Source: Bradyrhizobium sp. S69 (lineage in GTDB: Bacteria > Pseudomonadota > Alphaproteobacteria > Rhizobiales > Xanthobacteraceae). From it: a stretch of 52,034 bases of DNA. Below are positions 40,688 to 49,600 of the stretch, piece after piece. Each line of letters opens with the position of its first letter. The first letter of the stretch is position 1. The notes beneath the pieces are model-generated. The model had not been told where the DNA came from. It ran no database searches and saw only the letters and a program-made list of their open reading frames with translations. The translations under genes were made by a program, and so were the position numbers. The stretch is from the NCBI RefSeq assembly GCF_009766005.1, contig NZ_LMUK01000025.1, forward strand, positions 73,076-125,109. The letters run 5' to 3'.

Positions 40688-41728
40688 ATGTCAGAAGCGC
40701 AGGTTCACAAGGTTCGGTTCGAGCCTGTGGGCATCGAGATGGAAGTAGAGGAGGGGGAGACCGTGCTCGACGCCGCGTTTCGTCAGGGCATCTCGCTGAT
40801 GCATGGCTGCAAGGAAGGTCAATGCGGCAGCTGCAAATCGAAGCTGGTCGATGGTGACATCGAGCTGTTGAAATACTCGACCTTCGCGCTGCCCGATTAC
40901 GAGAGCGAAACCGGCCATGTCCTGTTGTGCCGTACCCACGCCTTCAGCGATGTCAGCTTCGAATTGCTCAATTACGACGAAGACCTGCTCAGCCGTTCGA
41001 TCGCCGTGAAGTCGTTTCCCGGGCGTGTCACCGGGATCAGCGCGCTGACGTCGGATATCAGGTTGCTGGAGATCGAAATCGAAAAGCCGCTCAAATTCTG
41101 GGCCGGACAATATGTCGACCTGACGCTGCAACGTGGCGCGATCACCCGGGCGTTTTCGATGGCGAATGCGCCTGGCGAAGGCACCAGCCTGCGCTTCATC
41201 ATTAAGAAATACCCGAACGGAGCGTTCTCCTCCCAGCTCGACGGTGAATTGGGCGTCGGCGACGCGGTCGTCGCCAAAGGACCCTACGGCACCTGCTTTC
41301 GGCGGGAAGAGCGGCCCGGCGCGATGCTGCTGATCGGTGGCGGTTCGGGAATGTCGCCGCTGTGGTCGATCCTGGCGGACCATATCGAGAGTGGGGAGCA
41401 ACGGCCCGTGCGGTTCTTCTATGGAGCCCGCACGCGTGACGACCTGTTCTACCTCGAGGAACTGGCTGCGATCGCCGCCAAGCTCAAGGATTTCAAATTT
41501 ATACCCGCGCTATCGCATGCGGAGGCAGGCGAGAAGTGGGAGGGCGAAACCGGCTTTGTCCACGAGGTCGTGTTGCGTCATCTGCGCGAGGAAAAGCTGA
41601 CCGGTACGATCGATGCCTACGCCTGCGGTCCGACGCCGATGATCGACGCCGTACTGCCGATCCTGCAAATGAACGGCGTCGAGCCCGAGCACATCTATTT
41701 CGACAAATTTACGCCGGCGGTGCGATGA
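40688..41728 (+). CDS. mimB: Monooxygenase reductase, MimB/PrmB-like
   Basis: A 346-aa NADH-dependent electron-transfer protein. N-terminal [2Fe-2S] ferredoxin domain with C41, C46, C49 and C81 (HGCKEGQCGSC and LLCRTH). FAD-binding barrel with RAFSMANAP. NAD domain with LLIGGGSGMSPLWSIL, YACGPTPMIDAV and the C-terminal EPEHIYFDKFTP. ATG 40688 follows AAGGGCGA; a longer frame upstream has no RBS. It passes electrons from NADH to the diiron hydroxylase. Confidence 0.94.
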   Translation: MSEAQVHKVRFEPVGIEMEVEEGETVLDAAFRQGISLMHGCKEGQCGSCKSKLVDGDIELLKYSTFALPDYESETGHVLLCRTHAFSDVSFELLNYDEDLLSRSIAVKSFPGRVTGISALTSDIRLLEIEIEKPLKFWAGQYVDLTLQRGAITRAFSMANAPGEGTSLRFIIKKYPNGAFSSQLDGELGVGDAVVAKGPYGTCFRREERPGAMLLIGGGSGMSPLWSILADHIESGEQRPVRFFYGARTRDDLFYLEELAAIAAKLKDFKFIPALSHAEAGEKWEGETGFVHEVVLRHLREEKLTGTIDAYACGPTPMIDAVLPILQMNGVEPEHIYFDKFTPAVR

Positions 41729-41776
41729 CGGCGTTTGGAAGTTCGTCGCAACACAGGACATCAAAGGGAGCCACCT

Positions 41777-42874
41777 ATGAGCGCACAAGCGAGCAGAGCC
41801 GCAGCAAAGCCGGCAATCGTCAAATCCGGGGCGGCCGGATCCGCGGTCTTTCCGGGGTCCGACAGTCGTAAATACAACTATTTCGAGCCCAAGGGCCGCA
41901 AGGCGACGCATTACGAGGACATGACGGTCGATGTCCAACCCGATCCCGAGCGCTATCTTCTGCAGGATTGGATCATTTCGTTTCCGGACGGAACGCCGAC
42001 TTATTCCAAGGACTGGACCGCGGCCAAGAGCTCCAACTGGCACAAATTCCGCGCCGTGGACCAGGAATGGGAACGGACGCACTACCAGCGTCAATCGACC
42101 ATTTGCGGCATGGTGCAAAACACCATCGAGAACGGTCGGAGGTCGGGTGCGCCCGCGCGCTTCGATGCCGCCTGGGTCAAGATATTGCAGAACCATCTCG
42201 GCGCCTACAAGCACGCCGAATTTGGCCTGGGCACGTCGACCATGCAGGCGCAGCGCTACGGCTATACCCAGATGGTCAACAATGCGATCCTGACCAATTC
42301 CTCGTACAAGCTGCGTTTCGCGCAGGATATCACGCTCTATCTGAGCGAAATCGGCCTCGACCTTCCGGGTTTCGACATTGCCGCCGGCAAGCAGCACTGG
42401 CTCGAGGATCCGATCTGGCAGGGCGTACGCAAGTCGATCGAATCGATCATGGGTTCGAACGATTATCTTGAGCAATATTTCGCAACCAATGTCGTGTTCG
42501 AGCCGCTGGTTGGCGAATTATTCCGCTCCGGGTTCCTGATGCAGGCGGCTTCGGCACAGAACGACTTCATCACCCCTGCCGTCGTCTCGGCCGCGGAGGC
42601 CGACTACGAGCGTAATCTCGCCAACACCGTCGAGCTGTTCCACATCCTCGGCGAGGATCCCACGCACGGCGGCCACAATATCGCGCTGTTCAACAAGTGG
42701 CTCGTGAAACATGCCGACCTCGCACTTGATGCCTCCAATCATCTGCAACCGATCTGGTCGCAGCCGCGCGTCAAGGTCGCAACGTTCGCCGATGCCCTGG
42801 CGCACGCCAAGAACCGCATCAAGGGGATCGCCAGCGAGCTTGGCCTGAAGCTTCCAGCCAACCTCGCATCATAA
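41777..42874 (+). CDS. mimC: Monooxygenase hydroxylase small (beta) subunit, MimC/PrmC-like
   Basis: A 365-aa ferritin-like beta subunit without iron ligands. It shows KYNYFEPKGRKATHYEDMTVDVQPDPERYLLQDW, a conserved N-terminal arm, and helical motifs QNHLGAYKHAEFGLGTSTMQAQRYGYTQMVNNAI and LTLYLSEIGLDLPGFD-like residues. Pairs with MimA as alpha2beta2. AAGGGAG before ATG 41777. Confidence 0.92.
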   Translation: MSAQASRAAAKPAIVKSGAAGSAVFPGSDSRKYNYFEPKGRKATHYEDMTVDVQPDPERYLLQDWIISFPDGTPTYSKDWTAAKSSNWHKFRAVDQEWERTHYQRQSTICGMVQNTIENGRRSGAPARFDAAWVKILQNHLGAYKHAEFGLGTSTMQAQRYGYTQMVNNAILTNSSYKLRFAQDITLYLSEIGLDLPGFDIAAGKQHWLEDPIWQGVRKSIESIMGSNDYLEQYFATNVVFEPLVGELFRSGFLMQAASAQNDFITPAVVSAAEADYERNLANTVELFHILGEDPTHGGHNIALFNKWLVKHADLALDASNHLQPIWSQPRVKVATFADALAHAKNRIKGIASELGLKLPANLAS

Positions 42875-42915
42875 TCCGATCTACATCCTTTAACCGAATC
42901 CTTCAGGAGACAGCA

Positions 42916-43272
42916 ATGTTGCAAGAGAACGACAATATCTTCAAATCGATGAAAGACATCACGTTCGAGGATACCGTGTCGCATCAATGCGGGGTCACGA
43001 TGAACGACAGCGTCGAGGCGCGCGCGATCGCCGATGTCATGGGCCGTCACGAGCATATCAAGGTGACCTATATGCCGGCGATGATCCGTATCGACGGCAC
43101 CGGCACGATGGAATTCAAGATGGATGAGATTTCGGAGGAACTCGGGCGCGCCATGACCCCGCATCTGTTCGAGATTTCAACCTCCACCCATTACGGCCGC
43201 ATGGTGATGACCGACGACAACACGGTGATGCTGTTCGGCGACATGAACGAGATGATGAAATACATCGTCTGA
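42916..43272 (+). CDS. mimD: Monooxygenase coupling (regulatory) protein, MimD/MmoB-like
   Basis: A 118-aa cofactor-less effector of the MmoB/DmpM family: VSHQCGVTMNDSVEARAIADVMGRHEHIKVTYMPAMIRIDG, then EFKMDEISEELGR. It binds the hydroxylase and tunes O2 activation. GGAGACAG before the ATG. Confidence 0.93.
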   Translation: MLQENDNIFKSMKDITFEDTVSHQCGVTMNDSVEARAIADVMGRHEHIKVTYMPAMIRIDGTGTMEFKMDEISEELGRAMTPHLFEISTSTHYGRMVMTDDNTVMLFGDMNEMMKYIV

Positions 43273-43289
43273 CGGTCGCGCAAAATGAC

Positions 43290-43345
43290 GGTGTGGCCGG
43301 CCGGGAAGCCGGCCGCACCGATACCGGCTACACGATACCGGCTAC
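43290..43345 (+). other. Intra-operon hairpin followed by a 13-bp direct repeat
   Basis: GGTGTGGCCGGC (43290-43301) pairs with GCCGGCCGCACC (43308-43319) with one G-T wobble across a 6-nt loop. CGATACCGGCTAC then occurs twice (43319-43331 and 43333-43345). It sits 17 bp after mimD. There is no T-run, so it may be a partial terminator or an mRNA-stability hairpin setting higher levels of the enzyme genes than of the maturation genes. Confidence 0.55.
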
Positions 43346-43399
43346 GCCGATGGCGAGCCCCATCATATTCAAACCGCTCGCGGGAGCAGGAGAAACGCC

Positions 43400-44443
43400 A
43401 TGTACAGGACAGCCAAGGGTGAAGAAATATTCGTCATCGACGGTCATACGCATTTTTGGGACGGAAGCCCCGCGAACCAGAAAAATATCCATGGCAAGCA
43501 GTTTATCGAGTGCTTTTATGCCTATCACTCGAACCTCAGTCCGCCGTCCGAGAAGTGGCCGTTGGAAAAGTTCGAGAAGTACGACGCCAAAACCATGTTC
43601 GACGATTTATTCGTTACCGGTTACGACGATATGGCGATCCTGCAGCCGACCTACCTGACGGATTTCTACAAAAATGGCTTCAACACCACCGAGCGCAACT
43701 CGGCGATCAAAAAGAGCCACCCGGATCGGTTCATCCTGAATGGGGCATTCGATCCGCGCGATGGCACCAAGGGCCTGGAGGATCTGCATGCGCTGTCCGA
43801 GAAGCACAAACTCAAGGGCGTCAAGCTCTACACCGCCGAATGGCGTGGCGAATCCAAGGGCTACAAGCTGACGGACAAGGCCTGTTATCAATATCTGGAG
43901 GCTGCGCAGAAGCTCGGTATCAAGAACATTCACGTCCACAAGGGGCCGACCATCATCCCGCTCAACCGCGATGCGTTCGATGTGGCCGATGTCGACGACG
44001 TCGCGACCTCGTTTCAGGACCTGAACTTCATCGTCGAACATTGCGGCCTGCCGCGGCTTGACGATTTCTGCTGGATCGCAACCCAGGAGACCAACGTTTA
44101 TGCGGGGTTGGCCGTGGCGCTGCCCTTCATCCATACGCGGCCGGGTTATTTCGCCCATATCATCTCGGAGCTCCTGTTCTGGGTTGGGCCCGACAAGATC
44201 CTGTATGGCAGCGACTACGGCATCTGGACGCCGAAATGGCTGATCGACAAGTTCATGGCCTTTGAGATTCCGGCTGATGTTACCAAGGAGACCGGCTCGG
44301 TATTGTCGATGGAGACGAAGACCAAGATTCTCGGCCTTAATGCCGCGCGGCTCTATGGCATCGATGTCGAGGCGCAAAAGAAGAAGATCAGGGCTGGTGG
44401 TGGCTATGCCCATCTTCCCGAAGCCGTTCACGCCGCGCCATGA
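43400..44443 (+). CDS. Amidohydrolase 2 family protein of the monooxygenase operon
   Basis: A 347-aa TIM-barrel metal-dependent hydrolase or decarboxylase. The N-terminal FVIDGHTHFWDGSP gives H-x-H, IHVHKGP holds a further His, FIVEHCGLPR the next, and YGSDYGIWTPKW the conserved Asp. A protein of this family is found in actinobacterial mim/prm clusters directly after the coupling gene, where its role is unknown. AGCAGGAGAAACGCC precedes the ATG. It overlaps the following DUF59 gene by 4 bp. Confidence 0.9.
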   Translation: MYRTAKGEEIFVIDGHTHFWDGSPANQKNIHGKQFIECFYAYHSNLSPPSEKWPLEKFEKYDAKTMFDDLFVTGYDDMAILQPTYLTDFYKNGFNTTERNSAIKKSHPDRFILNGAFDPRDGTKGLEDLHALSEKHKLKGVKLYTAEWRGESKGYKLTDKACYQYLEAAQKLGIKNIHVHKGPTIIPLNRDAFDVADVDDVATSFQDLNFIVEHCGLPRLDDFCWIATQETNVYAGLAVALPFIHTRPGYFAHIISELLFWVGPDKILYGSDYGIWTPKWLIDKFMAFEIPADVTKETGSVLSMETKTKILGLNAARLYGIDVEAQKKKIRAGGGYAHLPEAVHAAP

Positions 44444-45252
44444 CCACCATGAACGAACGTGGCGACCAAAACCAACAGATGGCAGGCGCGCGGCCCCGGG
44501 GCCGCGCGGCCGAAGTCTGGCACTGCCTGCAAGGCGTGACGGATCCGGAACTCGACGAGTCGGTCGTCGAGTTGAACTTCATCAGCAGAGTCGAGGTGGA
44601 TTCGGAAAACCGGGTCCACATTGAATTCCGGCTTCCGACTTATTGGTGCGCCGCGAATTTTTCATTCCTGATGGCGGACGATATGCGCCGCGCCGTGATT
44701 GAGCTCGACTGGGTCGTGGGCGTCAGCGTCGTTCTCGGCGAGCACATGTATGCCGACAAGATCAACGAGGGTCTCGCCAAGGGGTTATCCTTTCGGGACA
44801 CCTTCGGGGTCGAGGCTGACGGCGACCTGGACGATCTGCGCCGGACGTTTCTGATCAAGGCATTCCAGCGTCGGCAGGTGGCCCTGCTCAACCATCTGGC
44901 CGGGGCAGGGCACGCGGCGACGACGGTCGTCAGCCTGACGCTGGGCGAGCTTGGCGATCTGCCCGTCGAAGATGAAGGCGCGAAATTGGTACGCCGCTAT
45001 CTTGAGCGGCGCGATGTCGTTGGACCAGTGCGTGCCGATGCTTTGGCGTTCCTGGATGCCGAAGGCGCACGGCTGAAGGCGGATGGTCTATCGAGCTACG
45101 TCTCCGGCTTGCGGCGCGTCGGCATCAACGCCGAGTTCAACAGCGCGCTGTGCCGCGGTCTGCTTTCGGTGCGCTTCGATCTCGAAACGCCCTTCGTTGC
45201 AAAATCAAAGATGTCGTCATCAACGAATTCGGGCTCTCAGCACGTGCCTTGA
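44440..45252 (+). CDS. DUF59 (MIP18-like) domain protein of the monooxygenase operon
   Basis: A 270-aa protein. Residues about 25-105 form a DUF59/MIP18 domain: VWHCLQGVTDPELDESVVELNFISRVEV, then a Cys-containing LPTYWCAANFSFLM. Residues about 110-255 are a helical extension of unknown fold. DUF59 proteins (SufT, PaaD) help assemble iron centres, so delivery of iron to MimA is a reasonable inference. Two starts (44440 and 44449) are possible; the first gives ATGA coupling with the amidohydrolase. Same relative place as in actinobacterial mim clusters. Confidence 0.8.
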   Translation: MTTMNERGDQNQQMAGARPRGRAAEVWHCLQGVTDPELDESVVELNFISRVEVDSENRVHIEFRLPTYWCAANFSFLMADDMRRAVIELDWVVGVSVVLGEHMYADKINEGLAKGLSFRDTFGVEADGDLDDLRRTFLIKAFQRRQVALLNHLAGAGHAATTVVSLTLGELGDLPVEDEGAKLVRRYLERRDVVGPVRADALAFLDAEGARLKADGLSSYVSGLRRVGINAEFNSALCRGLLSVRFDLETPFVAKSKMSSSTNSGSQHVP

Positions 45253-45320
45253 CACGAGAGTTCGTGACCGTGAGCGACTTCAAACGAGACGACCCGTTCT
45301 TGAAAAGGTGAGGACATCCA

Positions 45321-46949
45321 ATGCCGAAGATCATGCTGCATGATGAAGCCGCGCGGGCGGCGCTGGGCAGGGGTGTCGCCAAGCTCGCCAAAGCGGTTCG
45401 CGGCACGCTGGGCCCGAAGGGCATGAACGCGATCATGGACCGACCGATCGGTACGCCGATCGTGTCACGCGACGGCGTCAGCATTGCCAGCGAGATCGAG
45501 CTTGAGTGCCCATTCGAAAATATGGGCGCGCAGGTGCTGCGCGAGGTTTCAAAACAAACCAATGACGTGGCCGGTGACGGCACGACGACCGCGACCGTGC
45601 TAGCCGACGTGCTGGTGCAGGACGGCTTGAGGTGCCTGGCCGCGGGGGCCAATCCGGTTGAATTGGTGGAGGGGCTTGAACTCGCGGTTACCGAGACCAT
45701 CGCGGCGCTGAAACGTTCGGCCAAAGCGGTGCAGGGGCAATCCGGTTTGCGTGCGGTCGCCAGCATTGCCGCCAATGACGCGGTGTTGGGCAATATGGTC
45801 GCGGAAGCCTTTGAGCGGGCCGGCAATCACGGGATTGTCGCGGTCGAATTCGGCAACACGGTCGATACGACGCTGGAGGTGATCGAAGGCATGGCCTTCG
45901 AGCGCGGCTATCTCTCGCATCATATGGTCACCGATGTCGAGAAGATGCAGGTCGTCCTCGACAATCCGTTCATCCTGATGACGGATCACAAAATTCAAAC
46001 CGGCGAACAGCTCGCCGGCGTGATTTCGCTCATCGAAAGGAGCGGGCGGCCGCTATTGATCATCGCCGAGGAGGTAGCTCCGCCGGTGATCATGCAATTG
46101 CTGGCGCGCCGGGAGAAGACCAATTTCAAAGTGGCGGCGATCCATCCGCCGGAATATGGCCATTGGCGCAAGGCGATGCTGGAGGATATTGCGATTACCA
46201 CCGGCGGCCGGGTGATCTCGCTTGATCTTGGCGGACGGCTCGAAAAGGTGGAGCTGCACGATCTCGGTTCTGCGCGCCAGGTGCGAATTTCAGCGTCCAA
46301 GACATTGATCACGGCGGGAGCCGGCGATCAAAAGAAGATCGCGGCGCGCCGCGAGCAGGTCATGCGGCAATATGATGCCGCTCCGGAAAATATCGAGCGG
46401 GACAAGTTCCAGGAGCGCATCGCGAAACTGTCGGGCGGCACGGCCATGATCCTGGCCGGCGGTGCAACGCCGGTCGAGCAGAAGCGACGGACCCAGCTGA
46501 TCGAGGACGCGATCAACGCCACCCGTGCGGCGATCGAGGAAGGCATCGTCCCGGGGGGCGGCGTCGCCCTGCTCAGGGTGGCGCCGCAGCTCGACGGCAC
46601 GATCGAGGGATTGAAGGGCGGAGCCCGGCAAGGAGCGGAGCTGCTGCAACGCGCGCTAAGCCGTCCGTTCTTCTATATCGCCGCCAATGCCGGCCTGAAT
46701 GCCGAGGCGGAAGTGACCAAGGCCGCCAAAGCCAGCAACGGCCACGGTCTCGATGCGCGCAATGGGGCATCCGTCGATCTCGTCGAGGCGGGCATCATCG
46801 ATCCGGTCAAGGTCTGCTATAGTGCGGTTCGCAATGCGGCTTCTGTCGCCGGCCTCATCCTGACCACGCAGACGCTGATCGCCAAGAAGCCGGACGACTA
46901 CGACCCGACCACTGGACCGGCGCTGGGCGGCGGCGCCGAGTTGCTTTGA
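45321..46949 (+). CDS. Dedicated GroEL-like chaperonin (MimG-type)
   Basis: A 542-aa group I chaperonin paralogue. ATPase residues are kept: LGPKGMNAI, RDGVSIA (D51), NDVAGDGTTTATV (D86), and the late IEDAINATRAAIEEGIVPGGGVALL. It departs from housekeeping GroEL in the apical domain, where VAPPVIMQLLARREKTNFKVAAIHPPEYGHWRKAMLEDIAI replaces the usual KAPGFGDRRKA segment, and it lacks the Gly-Gly-Met C-terminal tail, ending GGAELL. No groES is adjacent. In mycobacterial mim clusters a chaperonin-like protein is needed for folding of the large hydroxylase subunit. Last gene of the operon, 19 bp from a convergent regulator. Confidence 0.93.
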   Translation: MPKIMLHDEAARAALGRGVAKLAKAVRGTLGPKGMNAIMDRPIGTPIVSRDGVSIASEIELECPFENMGAQVLREVSKQTNDVAGDGTTTATVLADVLVQDGLRCLAAGANPVELVEGLELAVTETIAALKRSAKAVQGQSGLRAVASIAANDAVLGNMVAEAFERAGNHGIVAVEFGNTVDTTLEVIEGMAFERGYLSHHMVTDVEKMQVVLDNPFILMTDHKIQTGEQLAGVISLIERSGRPLLIIAEEVAPPVIMQLLARREKTNFKVAAIHPPEYGHWRKAMLEDIAITTGGRVISLDLGGRLEKVELHDLGSARQVRISASKTLITAGAGDQKKIAARREQVMRQYDAAPENIERDKFQERIAKLSGGTAMILAGGATPVEQKRRTQLIEDAINATRAAIEEGIVPGGGVALLRVAPQLDGTIEGLKGGARQGAELLQRALSRPFFYIAANAGLNAEAEVTKAAKASNGHGLDARNGASVDLVEAGIIDPVKVCYSAVRNAASVAGLILTTQTLIAKKPDDYDPTTGPALGGGAELL

Positions 46950-46968
46950 TCGTCGAGGCAGCCGCCGA

Positions 46969-48909
46969 TCATGTCGGCTTCTTTTGCCCGAGCGCGCGAT
47001 AGATGGTGTTTCTCGAGACACCGAGACGTCGCGCGGTTTCGCTGATGTTGCCGGCGGTCTCGGCATATACCACGAGGATTCGAGCCCGCTGGATGTCGTG
47101 GAGCGATCCTGGTTCGGTCTGGGCGGACCGATCGATCGTCGCCTCCACGCTGGCCTCATCGATCAGGCCGTCCGCGGCGGCCAGCGTAAAGCGTGCCAGC
47201 ATATTGCGTAGTTCGCGGATGTTGCCGGGCCAGGCGCGCGCGGCGAGATGGGCGACGGTCGCCGGCGTGATCTCGCAATGCGGATCGATCGCGCCAAGCA
47301 GATGACGAACGATGGCGTCGAAGTCGTTGCGATCCCGCAGTTTTGGTAGCGTCACCTCGAGGGTATTGAGGCGATAGAGCAGGTCGGACCGGAAGCGCCC
47401 GGCGGCGATGGCCTTGTCGAGGCTGGCGTTGGTGGCGGAGACGAGAAAGACGTCTACCTTCGATCGGACACCGCCAACGGGACGTACGGTCCAGTCGTCA
47501 AGCAGGCGCAGGAGCACGGCCTGTAGTGCGACCGGCATGTCACCGATCTCGTCGAGGAACAGCGTTCCTCCATCAGCCTCCTTGACGAGCCCGATCGCAC
47601 CGCCGCGCCGCGCTCCGGTAAAGGCACCCTCGGCGTAGCCGAACAGTTCGGCCTCGATCAGGCTTTCGGGCAGGGCAGCGCAATTGACGGGGACGAAGGC
47701 GCCGGTTCGTCCGCTGACGTCGTGGGCGTGGCGGGCGAGCTGTTCCTTGCCGGTGCCGGTCTCACCGCGGATCAGAATGGGCATCTTGCGCGCTGCCGCG
47801 GTCTCGACCTGACGGACAATGCTCCGCACCGTCGGATCGCGAGCAACGAATCCGAAGGCCGCGCTCGCAATGTTGCGCTCAAGAGGGCGACGTCCCGGCG
47901 CCGAATCCTTGCGGGGAGGCGACAAGTCCGCCGTATCGCGGCGTTCGATTTCGGGCTTCCGGTTCTGCATGTCACGATCAGCTGTCGGCTGGCGTCGCCG
48001 TGCATGCAGCACCACGATGGCGCCGATACCGGAACCTTCGTTCTCAATGAGGTTGAAGCTCGCGTTCGGAAGCAGCTCTCTTAATTTGCCGGGCCATTCC
48101 TCGAAGGGAAGCGTCTTTAAAAATCGGGTTGGCGCATTGCCGCGAGCGCCGTGGCGGTCATTCTCAATGGCGCTCAGGGCGCGCTCGGTGGCGTGGAGAA
48201 TCAGACCTCGGCGGTCGAGTACGATATACTCGTCGTTCGACCACAGCGATCTCTTGGCAAGAAAGCGGCAGAGCAGTTGCTCGTGTTCCTGTCGGACCGA
48301 TTGCGCGAGCACGCTCTCCACATGATGGCCGACGGCGACGGCCAAAGCGAGGCTCTGCGGATTGAAGGTGTTGGCGGGGCCGGAGATGTCCACCACGCCC
48401 AGCAGTTCGCCGTCGGTAGGATCATGGACCGGAACCGCAGCACAGGTCCAGCGCTGCACCTTTGAGCAAAAATGCTCCGCGCCGCGGATTTGAACGGGCT
48501 TCGATTCCGCCAGCGCCGCGCCGATCGCGTTGGTGCCGATGTCGGCCTCGCTCCAGCGTCCGCCATGTTCCAGGTGAACCGTGCGACCGGCGTCAATGAC
48601 CCTGTCATCACCCTGCGTATCGATGATCAATCCGGTGGGATCGGTCAGGATCATGATTGAATTGGCGTCGCTCAGGAATGTTTTTGAATTCTCGAGCGCG
48701 CAGCGGGCGGCATGACGGAGCGAGGCGTGTTTGGAGCGGAGACGAAACAGTTCGGCGTCTGCGACAAGCGGCGCTCTTGCGCGGTCGATCGTGACTTGAT
48801 GGCGCTTGGATCTCTGCCACGACGCTGCGACCGATGAGTTCAAATCGGACGACAGCGTTCCGCGTTCGATGAATTTCTCCCATGCGGCCAGCACTTCTCG
48901 TTGATCCAT
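46969..48909 (-). CDS. Sigma-54-dependent activator, AcoR-like (downstream paralogue)
   Basis: A 646-aa enhancer-binding protein. The N-terminal region has SVAASWQRSKRHQV and a GAF domain (about 70-200: IMILTDPTGLIIDTQGD, GRWSEADIGTNAIGAALAE, AVPVHDPTDGELLGVVDISG). A middle segment (VLDRRGLILHATERA) is PAS-like. The AAA+ domain (about 365-590) has Walker A GETGTGKEQLARHAH, GAFTGA (about 427) and FLDEIGDMP. Fis HTH: NISETARRLGVSRNTIYRALGQ, almost equal to that of the upstream regulator. GGAGGAG before ATG 48909. Ends 19 bp from the chaperonin stop, convergent. It may share the upstream dyads, or report a second ligand. Confidence 0.93.
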   Translation of the reverse strand: MDQREVLAAWEKFIERGTLSSDLNSSVAASWQRSKRHQVTIDRARAPLVADAELFRLRSKHASLRHAARCALENSKTFLSDANSIMILTDPTGLIIDTQGDDRVIDAGRTVHLEHGGRWSEADIGTNAIGAALAESKPVQIRGAEHFCSKVQRWTCAAVPVHDPTDGELLGVVDISGPANTFNPQSLALAVAVGHHVESVLAQSVRQEHEQLLCRFLAKRSLWSNDEYIVLDRRGLILHATERALSAIENDRHGARGNAPTRFLKTLPFEEWPGKLRELLPNASFNLIENEGSGIGAIVVLHARRRQPTADRDMQNRKPEIERRDTADLSPPRKDSAPGRRPLERNIASAAFGFVARDPTVRSIVRQVETAAARKMPILIRGETGTGKEQLARHAHDVSGRTGAFVPVNCAALPESLIEAELFGYAEGAFTGARRGGAIGLVKEADGGTLFLDEIGDMPVALQAVLLRLLDDWTVRPVGGVRSKVDVFLVSATNASLDKAIAAGRFRSDLLYRLNTLEVTLPKLRDRNDFDAIVRHLLGAIDPHCEITPATVAHLAARAWPGNIRELRNMLARFTLAAADGLIDEASVEATIDRSAQTEPGSLHDIQRARILVVYAETAGNISETARRLGVSRNTIYRALGQKKPT

Positions 48910-49600
48910 ACCGGCTCCTCCGAGGTGAGAAGGCGTAAGCCCCGCTCATTGACGGGCCTCGCCATCCATCACCTGATTGCGGGCTGCTTGTCGCAATAGC
49001 CGTTTTCATCACGCAAAGCGTAACGTCAAAACCCTTCCAGGCGGCGGCCTGTATCGGGCCGAACAACAGTTACACGTGTCGCGAGGACGGTCGCGCCATC
49101 CAGTCAAGCACCCGATCCAGCGTTTACTTCCCAGACGTCCCATGCGGTTCTTTAGCGCCCGCTGAACACAGCCTATACTCGTCGGCGACCCCGCGCAAAG
49201 GACGAGTCCGTAGCTCCGGAGTCTTTTTGCGCTTCACGGAAAGGCCGGAGCCGGTGCGAGTTTTAACGCGATTACCTCGCGGGAACTCGCGCTTTTGCTG
49301 AAGTTCGCTGCAGTTCCACTCGGTCGAAGGCTCGTGCTCGGGCGGCGTTTGACAGGTGCAGCGCAGCATCCGAGGGTTGAGCGGTGTTAGACATCGCCGA
49401 GCAGCCGCTCGATCGCCACCGCGAAACAGCCCGCTACTACTTTCGCCCGCTGAAGCAACCGTGCGATTTGATCGCGGAAGGATGGCAGCGCTCTCGCGCC
49501 GCCATCTTCGCGGCAAGTCCTTCAAAGTGACCGTGTACGCCGGCATCGGGAGCCGTGCCGGTTCATGTAGACGCGGGACCCGCGGGGCCTGCGACGCCGG
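48910..49600. other. Intergenic region (691 bp) upstream of the downstream activator
   Basis: No recognisable gene, tRNA, repeat pair or -24/-12 promoter was found. A minus-strand ORF at 49124-49546 has low-complexity Arg/Pro composition and no RBS, and is taken as chance. A GTG-initiated 48-codon plus-strand ORF is listed separately. Confidence 0.45.
49384..49530 (+). CDS. Possible 48-aa small protein
   Basis: A GTG start (49384) follows GAGGGTTGAGCG, a fair ribosome binding site, and an in-frame stop lies two codons upstream, so the ORF is closed. The peptide has DIAEQPLDRHRETARYYFRP and then AEGWQRSRAAIFAA. No family is recognised; the W-Q-R-S-R run recalls the N-terminus of the adjacent regulator (S-W-Q-R-S-K) but is too short to mean much. 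Listed as a low-confidence small gene. Confidence 0.2.
   Translation: MLDIAEQPLDRHRETARYYFRPLKQPCDLIAEGWQRSRAAIFAASPSK

Noticed and set aside
38921..43272. Reading of the diiron operon as methane monooxygenase
   Set aside because: Gene order, presence of alcohol dehydrogenase, amidohydrolase, DUF59 and chaperonin genes, and the lack of an mmoD-type gene fit propane/acetone monooxygenase clusters better.
45321..46949. Housekeeping groEL
   Set aside because: No groES nearby, divergent apical domain, no GGM tail, and a position at the end of a sigma-54 operon.
49124..49546. Minus-strand 140-codon open frame in the gap after the downstream activator
   Set aside because: Arg/Pro/Ser-rich composition, no ribosome binding site, no recognisable domain.
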